A stretch of DNA of 64,000 nt from Cephalotus follicularis (lineage: Eukaryota; Streptophyta; Magnoliopsida; Oxalidales; Cephalotaceae), in contig BDDD01002138.1 of NCBI GenBank assembly GCA_001972305.1, positions 5,555 to 69,554 on the forward strand, in the 5' to 3' direction. Position numbers and translations under genes: made by a program. Positions 56,091 to 64,000 of this stretch are shown one piece after another. Position 1 is the first letter of the stretch, and each line of letters begins with the position of its first letter. The notes beneath the pieces were generated by a model. It was not told the DNA's origin. It was given only the letters and a program-made list of their open reading frames with translations, and did not search any database.

Positions 56091-57105
56091 TTTGCAAACA
56101 CGGTTTTAGAGTGGTTCGGCTTAACTCTTGCCTACGTCCACTTTTCCCAATGATCTCCTTGAGTTTCCACTAGTCTCCGAATAAAATTTCGGGTGCTATT
56201 CGGTACACCTTTATGATTGACCTCAATCACTTACAATCCTCTTTGGGTTCACTCCCCAATCTGTCTTAGGGTTCACTCCCCTATTACAATCAAAGTGTAA
56301 AAAGAATAATATTTGTTCTTAACCACTCAAAGGTTGGGTTTTACAAGATAATATCTCTCAATCTAAGTAGGAACAAATATGAGCTAAGACAAAAGACAAG
56401 AGCTTTTTTAAAGAGACTCGATGATTTTGAATGCTTGTAGTGTTTTTCCTTGATTGATATTTTTATGTATTGTCTCTTGTATTCTTGTTATTGTCTCTCT
56501 TCAAAAAACTTTGTTTATAGCCGTTTCTTTCTTGAGAAATCCGTTGGATGTGTCTTGAAATTTGTTACTTCAAAAACGGCGCATTAAAACTCTGTCAGAA
56601 ATTTTTCCAGCCGTGCAAAGCGTCGACAATTTGCCTCAAAACGTCGCCACTTAAATGACCGTTGGGCATTTGAATTTGAATTGTCTGGTCAAAGCGTAGA
56701 CATTCTGGATGTTGGAGTCGACTGTTTCCTCAAAGCGCTGACGCTTTGTGTTGAGCGTCGCCGCTTTTGTCAAATTGATTGGCTCCAAGAAATCTCTGGT
56801 TTTAACCGCTGACAGATGGTGTCAAAGCGCAGACGCTTTGAATTAAAGCGCTGGCGCTTCCATTTAGGCATCAACGGTTTGGACACTTACTCCTTTCCTC
56901 GAAACGCTTCAACGGTTGACGCTTTGTTCCTTGCTTCGACTGTTGCACAAAGCACTGACGCTTACTTCCGGAGCATCGACGCTTTAAGTTGTTTCTGTAA
57001 TTTTTTGTTGTTTTCCACATTCTATCTTTTTCTTGCACATAAAGAAACTTTGTTAAACACAAATATGTTATCATCAAAACTAGGATTGAGACACAAATGT
57101 CAACA
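56091..57105 (-). mobile_element. 5' LTR of Sire-1
   Basis: A direct copy of 48780-49793 with about 40 differences in 1014 bp by eye (about 4%). It includes the same GTCGAC cluster at 56616-56985. It ends AAATGTCAACA, after which Copia-A RT sequence resumes. Confidence 0.88.
56616..56985. repeat. GTCGAC palindrome cluster in the Sire-1 5' LTR
   Basis: A counterpart of 49305-49680. Some copies differ between the two LTRs, for example GGCGTCGACGGTTTGG against GGCATCAACGGTTTGG, and CATACGCTTTG against CAGACGCTTTG, many at CpG sites. Confidence 0.93.
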
Positions 57106-58130
57106 GACCCCAACCTGATATTGGATCTTAGTCAGGCCTTCCTCAGGGGAGGAGATCATACAGGATTTCGACAACGCCTGAGAGATATGGTTTTCTCGTG
57201 AAAGGCACTGACAAACCCAATGTTATCGAGGATGACGAGCCTGTTAGCTACCAGGAAGTAGTGCAAGGCACTGATTCCAATGCATGGCTGGAAGCCATGA
57301 AATCCGAAATGGATTCCATGTACACCAACCAAGTTTGGAACTGTCGAAGCACCTGAGGGAATAGTGCCTATTGGTTGCAAGTGGATCTTCAAGAAGATGA
57401 TTGGCGTTGATGGAAAAGTTGAGACGTATAAAGCACGATTGGTCGCGAAAGGGTATAGACAAAGACATGGTGTTGACTATACCGAGACTTTCTCACCAGT
57501 GGCAATGCTTAAGTCCATTTGGCTTTTTCTTGCTATTTCCACTCATTATGATTATGAGATATGGAAAATGGATGTCAAGATGGCCTTCTTGAACGACTAT
57601 CTTGAAGAGGACATTTACAATTCCCAACCCGAGGGGTTTACATCCGAGGAGCGTCCACACATGGTGTGTAAACTCCAAAGGTCTATTTATGGCCTTAAGC
57701 AAGCATCCTGTAGCTGGAACATCCGTTTGACGAGGCCTTCAAGTCTTTTGTCTTCATAAAAAAAATGGATGAGCCATGTGTCTACCGGAAACATGAAGAC
57801 CCCTATATCACTTTCTTGGTATTGTACGTGGATGACAGTCTATTCATTGGGAATGATGTAGGTATGTTACAATCCGTGAAAGTATTGTTAGCCAAGAACT
57901 TCTCCATGAAGAATTTGGGAGAGGCTTCCTACATACTGGGTATTAAGATCTTCAGGGACAGATCTAGTAGATTGCTTGGGCCTTTCCAAAGTCACTACAT
58001 TAGCAAGGTACTAAAAAGGTTTAGTATGGAAAATTCCAAATGCGGCCTACTGCTAATTGGCCAGAGAATTCACCTTTCCAAGAGGATGTTCCCGCAAACG
58101 TCTTAGGAGAGGACTCGCATGAGTAGACAG
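57106..58130 (+). pseudogene. Copia-A reverse transcriptase
   Basis: GCKWIFKKMIGVDGKVETYK, ARLVAKGYRQRHGVDYTETF, IWKMDVKMAFLND, CKLQRSIYGLKQAS and LYVDDSLFIGND (YVDD at 57825-57836), then MKNLGEASYILGIKIFRD: a normal set of copia RT motifs. It is broken. Confidence 0.92.
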
Positions 58131-58815
58131 CCTTATGCTTCGGTTGTGGGCTCCATCATGTATGCCATACTACTCACTAGGCCTGATGTCGCGTATGCCC
58201 TGGGTATGGCAAGTCAATTTCAGTATGATCCCGGTGAGAAGTAGTGGGAAGTGGTCAAGGGGATCCTTAAGTACCTTAGACAGACTCGGGATACCTTCTT
58301 GATATAAGGAGGAGATAGTGGGTTAAGACTGGAGAGCTATACAAACTTTAGTTTCAACAGTGATCTGGATTATCACAATATGTTTCGGGATATGTGTTTA
58401 CCCTGAACGGTGGAGTTATGAGTTAGAGGAGCTCAAAACAGGAGACTACTGCAAACTATACCACGGAAGTAGAATATATCGCAGCCTCGGATGCCGCAAA
58501 AGAAGTTGTTTGGATATGGAAGTTTATAGTTGAAATTGGTGTGGTTCCATCCATCTGTCATCTAGTTGTGGTGTGCTGTGACAATGATGGGGCCGTTGCA
58601 TAAGCCAAGGAACCCAGGTCTCATCACCGATCCAAGCATATCTAGTGGCGGTATCATCCGATTAGGGAGATCATAGACAGAGGAGACGTTGTATTAGAGA
58701 GAGTTTCCTAGGAGGCAAACATTGCATACCCACTGACCAAGGCTATAAGTAGCGTTGTACTCGAGCATCATCGTAGTGCGATAGGCTTGGGCTATAGGTC
58801 ATCGTGGCTTGAGGA
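58131..58815 (+). pseudogene. Copia-A RNase H
   Basis: Words such as GYVFTLNGGVM, EVEYIAASDAAKEVVWIWK and RSHHRSKHI are recognisable across frames. The region ends in the tail before the polypurine tract. It is broken in several places. Confidence 0.82.
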
Positions 58816-58817
58816 CC

Positions 58818-58828
58818 AAGTGGGAAAT
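58818..58828 (+). other. Polypurine tract of Copia-A
   Basis: AAGTGGGAAAT immediately before the 3' LTR. Confidence 0.85.
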
Positions 58829-60489
58829 TTTTAGATTGAGGGTGTCCCTGCAAGCCGCGAGGTGGCTGATTGTATTTTGTACATCACTCTTTATAAATAC
58901 AATCTAAATTCCAATTATGTTACACTGTGCAATTTCCAGGATTTATTGAAAGCCATATGTATGTTATCCCAAAATTTTAGTTTAATTTTATATTATCTGA
59001 ATACCCATATGGCACCCTGTCGCTCAAAGGGTTGGATGTCGTGTCGAGGAGGCTATGAGAACGACTACCTTACTCCTTTTTGACAAAATGTTCCAAGTCG
59101 TAGGTTCACTTTCTTAAGGCAATTGTTGAACCGGATAGACTTGTCGTGTTATGCTTGCTCCAAGGTTCAGTGGAGGCTGCTTATCTCATTGCCACTTGGG
59201 GTTTACCCCTAAAGCTAATACGGGGTACATGCGTGGTTCATGCTCACTGAACTGACCCACCATAGGAATCCTATTTGGATAGTGCTTACTGTGTCAATAG
59301 TGATTCCTATATGTGTCGGTAGTGTATAGTCACTAGGTGACTAGTAGGCCATACGTGACCTGCGTTGTTCCTTAGACCTGAGCGACTGGCATGCATTGTG
59401 TAGTGACTGCTTGGTTTTGATATCCGTCTTACCCAGTTCTAGCCACGAGCTGGCAAACATATGGTTTTTGGGCCTTGTGGGAGCTATATTGATGTATGGG
59501 CGAGCGCGCAACAAGGGATTGCCACACTCGTAGTGAGAGTGATCAGCTGTATAATATCTGTGTCCATTGCAGACTCAGAAAAAACTGGCCAGGTGGTGAC
59601 AGACTGGAAACTAGGTTTCCAGGAGGTCTATCGATAGTCGCAATGTGTTCACAGATTTATAGTCATCGCGGATATATCTAGGGTTGACACGTATCCTTAC
59701 CCTAGGCCACGGTCAGAGCCAAGGATGATGAGGGATACACTACACGCAAACTGACAACAGGATAAAGTACCGGTTAACCGGAATCCATCGATTAATGTGG
59801 AAATTAATTCCATGGATCCGGAGGGATATTGGATATCATACCGAGGCTATTTTGATAGTCTGAGATTATTTGGATGGTCATACCGGCCCTAAGATGTTCT
59901 GAGAATTTATCATCATACCAGATGTCAAACCAGATTTTTAGGTCCCGCCTGATTATTGGATTTGTTGACATATGTTAGACATGTGTCATTTGATGGGAGA
60001 TTAGCATCTTGGAGATGTTACTTTGCATGAGTGCTTTATTTTGCTGGACACTTGTCACCTCATAAAGGTTGAGTCTTGGCACCGCCAAAATAAAGTATTC
60101 TAGTCAAAGGTTAAGTGTGTTATACTCAATGTGCATATGATAAGCAAAAACAACAAATAAGAGAGAGTATTGAAATGCATGCATTGGATGTATGCATAGG
60201 GTGGCCAAATTTTGGCTTATGCAAGGCACAAGTCCAGGAACCCCTCATGTGATTAAAATACCAAGTTTAAATGTGGTCAAACATTGAGTGTTGGACACTC
60301 AAGACCCATGTGAAAGCATGGGCAAAGGAACGGGCACTCTTACAAGGTGTAAGAAAAGCATGGTGCTAAGTGTGGTATCCCATTCTTTGTGCATTATGAG
60401 GTCAACCCTTTTGAGAGAAGAAAAGAGACTTAGAGTCTCATTAGTTGACATTACACATTCTTACTCTTCTCTTTCTTATTGGGCCATGA

Positions 60490-60490
<1 letters not shown>

Positions 60491-60531
<41 letters not shown>
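60491..60531. repeat. (CT)n microsatellite, left arm
   Basis: About 20 CT dinucleotides directly abutting the nested LTR. The equivalent site in the 5' LTR (40869-40888) is much shorter. Confidence 0.95.
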
Positions 60532-60539
<8 letters not shown>

Positions 60540-60704
60540 CCGTAATTTCAAATTTAATGTGTATTGTATAATTAATGAATAAAGTATACATTGATTTGAA
60601 ATTAGAGCTTAATTGTTCATGGATTGAGCTAATGATAGTTATTAAAAGCTTGATTGTATGGCTTAAGGACTAAATTGAATTAAATGGGAGATCATTTTCA
60701 AAGG

Positions 60705-60915
60705 AACCAGCCGACTGTTCACTAGGAACAGTCGATTGGGTGACTAGTAAAGGAGACATTAGACGGTTAGAGGAAACAGTCGACTGGTTGACTCATGAAG
60801 GAAACAGTCGACTGGCCACTTGTGAAGGAAACAGTCGACTATTAGAGAAAATAGTTGACTGGCTGGCCCAATGAGACAGTCGACTACTAAAAGAAAACAG
60901 TAGACTGGGAGAGCT
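60705..60915. repeat. CAGTCGACTG palindrome cluster, first
   Basis: ACAGTCGATTGGGTGACTAG, GAAACAGTCGACTGGTTGAC, GAAACAGTCGACTGGCCAC, GAAACAGTCGACTATTAGAG, GACAGTCGACTACTAAAAG and ACAGTAGACTGGG: about eight units spaced 20-35 bp. The core CAGTCGACTG is a perfect 10-bp palindrome. Confidence 0.95.
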
Positions 60916-61644
60916 CAGACAGAAGCTTGATACGTGTTTCTTAAAACAGAGCAATGGCGTGAATAATTGGGATAGGTGTTACATTGCGGGAATTGACGAG
61001 GAAACGTGGCGCCAGCTACGGAATGACTAAGGAATTGGTATCCTGAGTCACCTATTACATGCGAAACAAAATAATGAAACAAAACAGTGAGCAAGAGAGA
61101 GAAAAGAAAATGGTGAGAACTTGAGTTAGAGGAATCAGAGGGATTGCTGATACGAGATCCCTTTATATCAGCTGTGGTGTGAGTTGATTGAGAGTTAGAG
61201 GCAATTGAAAGGAAGGGAAATCGTTCTGGAAATTGCTGGAGTTGCATGTTGAAGGAATTGGTTCAAAATTGAACTTAGAGCTTGGGATGGTACTGGCAAG
61301 CTACTGATTTTATTTCAATTGTTGGTTATGGTTAAATAGTTATGTATAGCTACTGATTTCGTTGTGTATACCTACTGTTAACATGTAACCATAGCTTGAA
61401 TTCTGGAATTTGAAGTTGAATTGAATTGGTGGAGTATTGAAATCAAAGAGAAGAATCACTCAATTGATTCTGGGATAGCGTTTTGAGGTAGGTTTTATGA
61501 TATGATTTTGAAGATATGGCATGTATATTATGTTGCAGTGGTTTATATATGATGGTATGTTGTTGTTGGCCGAATTGAAGTGTAAAATATGCATGCTCTG
61601 CTTTTCTATCGAACTGTGAATTGATATTCTGGGTGAACCTGTCA

Positions 61645-61760
61645 ACTATTTAGGATAAACAGTCGACTACGCAATAGAAACAGTCGATTGTTAATGAGAA
61701 ACAGTCGACTATGCAATAGAACTGCCGACTAATCATGAAAGTCAATCGACTGTTAAGGGA
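61645..61760. repeat. CAGTCGACTG palindrome cluster, second
   Basis: AACAGTCGACTACGCAATAG, AAACAGTCGATTGTTAATG, AAACAGTCGACTATGCAATA, CTGCCGACTAATC and TCAATCGACTGTTAAGG: five units about 730 bp after the first cluster. Confidence 0.93.
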
Positions 61761-63002
61761 AATTGCCAGCTTTTAAGAGAAAAACAGTACCGAAAGTGGT
61801 TGATATCCTAATGTTTATGCTTGACAATCATGAATTCATACTGGATTAACAGAATCACACTTCTAAGGATCAATACTTCCTATCAATTGAACCGATTGTG
61901 CATTATTATTATTTGATTCACCTAAATTGACATCGATTGTGATGTTATACATTGTTATTGTTACTGTTATAGATATTTCATATCCATCAAAATAATTTCT
62001 AAAATTACTACTGTTTAAAGGGATTTCAAAGATTTTCAACAAAAGTACTATAGGCACAATTACTGTTTCAACTACTGTTTTCTCTACGGAGATTTACTGT
62101 AATGTTATTGTTCCTCAAAATGGAACCCTACTGTATTGTTTTACTGTTCCTCAAAAATGGAACTTTACTAAAATGTTTTACTATTTTCTCAAAAGAGAGA
62201 TACTTTCGTATTACATTATATAAGTAATTACTGTACTGTACTGTATTGACTATGATTGATAGTTACGATGGTCTAGTGATCAGAGTGTATCACTGACTAC
62301 GGGAGTGAGCCTAAGTGTCAGGAGTTGGCTAGAGCTTATACACCAAACTTATCTGCAATGCAGACCGTGATTGTTAATTGCCCACCAAGTGCCGGCAATA
62401 CTGTTGACCTTTTCTATCATCATCGGAATGTATGGTGGTAGTTAGGTGGTGCATCGTTGGGGCTAGGAGGTAGCGACAGATGACACCCACTATTAGTCTT
62501 CGGACACCCACTGGATTGATTGATTGTACCCTTTGTGGTATTCTTGATAACTGATTGATTGTAGCCACTTGGTATGATTGCTTATATATATATATACTGT
62601 TCTCAAAATATAAACTGTCATGCATGATTACATACATATATTCATCTTCATGCATAATTTCTACTTAGCCGAGTGAGGACAAAGGCTAATACCTACAATT
62701 TCAGATTGACAAGCAAGGGATCGAAACAAGTGTTGCTGAAGCTATTTCATGAAGGTTTTATTTAAGGTTGTTATTTATAATAAGTCATACTCCATTATTG
62801 TTATATTTGCATTTCCAATATGTAATATATAACTTGTATTGTACTAGTTAAGCATGTAGTATGGGCTGAATGTGATTACTTTTAAATAATCCAGTATATT
62901 GAATGCTTTCGCGAATGTTAAGAATTTGTTTAATTGGTAAATACTGGATTAATTACTTAACCATGCGTTAATTTTGAAAACGGGGTGTGACACACACACA
63001 TA

Positions 63003-63035
63003 CTGTCTCTTTCTCTCTCTCTCTCTCTCTCTCTC
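63003..63035. repeat. (CT)n microsatellite, right arm
   Basis: A CT-rich run after a short CACACACATACTG spacer. Together with 60491-60531 it brackets the nested LTR. Confidence 0.9.
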
Positions 63036-63867
63036 AAGTTCTTCTTCATCCTTTCTTGTAAAAACTCCATTGTTGGAGCTTGAAAATCTTAGAGCTTAGA
63101 AAGGAATATCGCACTATTCTTCTCTCATCCTCCTTTTGAGCATTATAGGTGGAGGAGATACATTATACCTTGTAGTGTATCTTTACTTCTCTTGATCACT
63201 AGTATAGGTGTTGGAGCTCACCATACAACAAAGGTTCCTTGGAGATCATCTTGACCTTAGAACCTTGCATGGTATGAGATTGTAAGTCCCAACTTATAGT
63301 ATGTTGAGAGAAAAATTTTGGCCACTTAGAGGAACCCTTGGACACGTGAGTTTTGCTACCTTGGAGCACAAAGCTTGGAGCTTGGAGAAGGAACTAAGAA
63401 CCTTAAAGTGTAAAGGGAGCATTCTTGAAGGAATGAGCCATCACTTTGGGTAATGAATCCTCTTCTCCTTCTTCCTTTTCTTTCTCCTTTTAGTTTTGGC
63501 CTTGCTAGGGTTTAATGTTGGAAACCTAGCAATTTATGTGTTTGTATCTTGGAGGTACCCTAATCGAAACCCCAAGGGTTTTATGGCTTGGAACCCACGG
63601 GTTCACTAGGGATTGCTTGGCAAACCCTAGTTTTTAGTTTGGTTGGATCCATATTGTTGCTTACTTGACCCATGAGTTCCCTGGACATTCTATGTGATGT
63701 GGTTCAATTGGAAGTTAATTAGAGATCCTTGGACATGGTATGGACATTCATGGACATAGATATTTAGAGTGTTCCTTGGCTTGGAGCAACTTTGATTGAA
63801 AAATCAAAGTTAAGCACTATTTGTACCTATCACCTAAAATGGACCATAACCTTCAAAATATCTTCCA

Positions 63868-64000
63868 AAAACGAATCGGACCAAATTTTTCCTTGTACAG
63901 TTGAGCTTCCACTACATTAGTATTTACCATAAATGGTCTGTTATTAGCAAGAACAATCTCAACTTCGCCATCTTTATTCCACATAACAAGTTATTGGTGT
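63868..64000 (-). pseudogene. Tat-1 protease-region fragment
   Basis: The minus strand encodes MWNKDGEVEIVLANNRPFMV and then NVVEAQLYKEKFGPI, wording conserved in the Tat-lineage polyprotein between protease and RT. AAAAC at 63868-63872 is the right target-site copy of Copia-A. The element continues beyond the window. Confidence 0.75.

Larger units (their letters stand above)
48696..57105 (-). mobile_element. Sire-1: Sirevirus-like copia, minus strand, in Copia-A
   Basis: LTRs at 48696-49793 and 56091-57105 are direct copies differing by about 4% by eye. The polypurine tract AAAAAGGGGGAGAT (minus) is next to the left LTR. From right to left lie gag with several zinc knuckles, protease, integrase, RT, RNase H and then an extra third ORF (51556-50300), an arrangement typical of the Sirevirus (SIRE/Maximus) lineage. 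The right LTR is shorter than the left and no primer site was seen. CAACA occurs at both borders but overlaps the LTR end, so the duplication is uncertain. It is broken, perhaps ten breaks. Likely about 1-2 million years old. Confidence 0.88.
60532..62992 (+). mobile_element. Gypsy-type LTR nested in the Copia-A 3' LTR
   Basis: It starts TGTAATAACCGTAATTTC and ends GAAAACGGGGTGTGACA, a typical plant gypsy LTR frame of 2461 bp. Both sides are CT-rich (to 60531 and from about 63004), so the target duplication cannot be told from the microsatellite. There is no primer site or coding region, hence a probable solo LTR. It contains two CAGTCGACTG clusters (60705-60915 and 61645-61760). Confidence 0.85.
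39223..63867 (+). mobile_element. Copia-A: copia element carrying three nested insertions
   Basis: It starts TGTTTGATTGAGGGTGTCCC and ends TATCTTCCA, flanked by a perfect 5-bp target-site duplication AAAAC (39218-39222 and 63868-63872). Parts in order: 5' LTR 39223-41716, primer site 41721, leader, gag 43827-44668, protease and integrase 47372-48695, RT and RNase H 57106-58815, polypurine tract 58818, 3' LTR 58829-63867. Three other elements sit inside (44674, 48696, 60532). Without them it would be roughly 11 kb. It is broken, with about ten or more breaks. The LTRs differ by about 7-8% over the first 270 bp by eye. Confidence 0.92.
58829..63867 (+). mobile_element. 3' LTR of Copia-A, interrupted
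   Basis: It is colinear with 39223-41716 from GATTGAGGGTGTCCC to TATCTTCCA apart from the foreign segment 60532-62992. The flanking match on both sides of that segment (GGGCCATGAGTTC... then CAAGTTCTTCTTCATCC) shows where the insertion occurred: inside the CT microsatellite. Confidence 0.92.
7311..64000 (-). mobile_element. Tat-1: minus-strand Ty3-gypsy Tat element, split by six insertions
   Basis: Read from right to left, the pieces follow the order expected for a Tat-lineage element: protease region (right edge, 63868-64000, continuing up to 39222), reverse transcriptase (about 37.7-38.7 kb), an archaeal-type RNase H (about 37.0-37.6 kb), integrase (36550-36980, then 24814-25550, then 21825-22059), and a gene on the opposite strand (7311-21690). 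The parts in the window add up to about 7.5 kb. The 5' end lies beyond the window and the 3' LTR was not delimited. It is an old, much broken fossil with well over ten breaks besides the insertions, and the oldest layer of the stack. Confidence 0.8.

Noticed and set aside
60288-60536. Open frame ending in a serine-leucine repeat
   Set aside because: The repeat is the translated CT microsatellite inside an LTR, not a protein domain.

Overview
The window reads as plant nuclear DNA, most likely a eudicot heterochromatic or gene-poor interval, made almost entirely of LTR retrotransposons inserted into one another. The evidence is Ty1-copia elements with tRNA-Met primer sites (TGGTATCAGAGC), Ty3-gypsy Tat-lineage pol with an extra RNase H, an antisense plant-mobile-domain gene, a Sirevirus-like copia with a third ORF, and a MULE-like MITE. 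I found no intact host gene, no rRNA or tRNA gene and no CRISPR. All retroelements are treated as fossils and all look broken.

Layout. Positions 1-2866 hold the tail of a gypsy-type LTR and two diverged copia LTRs in opposite orientation. Positions 3035-5296 are a copia solo LTR with an internal 496-bp tandem duplication. A MITE follows at 5336-5685. From about 7.3 kb to beyond the right edge, the backbone is one minus-strand Tat element (Tat-1). Its antisense ORF, integrase, RNase H, RT and protease pieces appear in the expected order. They are pushed apart by six insertions: a gypsy element (9213-13190), a solo LTR (14170-16759), a copia (Copia-C, 17246-21449), a solo LTR (22060-24808), a second Tat-like element that itself holds a copia (Tat-2, 25551-36549, with Copia-B at 28502-36204), and a large copia (Copia-A, 39223-63867).

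Copia-A carries three further insertions: a gypsy-type solo LTR (44674-47366), a minus-strand Sirevirus-like element (Sire-1, 48696-57105) and another gypsy-type LTR in its 3' LTR (60532-62992). Target-site duplications (TSDs) read directly from the sequence support most junctions: AAAAC for Copia-A, GAATT for Copia-C, CTTTC for 22060-24808, GTTCT for 44674-47366, and near-perfect pairs for 3035-5296, 9213-13190 and 14170-16759. LTR-pair divergence by eye (about 8% for Copia-A and Copia-B, 6% for Copia-C, 4% for Sire-1) agrees with the nesting order.

The most unusual signal is not a gene. Clusters of short degenerate palindromes centred on GTCGAC (AAGCGTCGACGCTT or CAGTCGACTG) recur in non-coding parts of unrelated elements: copia LTRs and leaders, the Sire-1 LTRs and its pol-ORF3 spacer, and a gypsy-type LTR. 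Other elements carry different short-motif clusters or 30-95 bp tandem arrays in comparable places.
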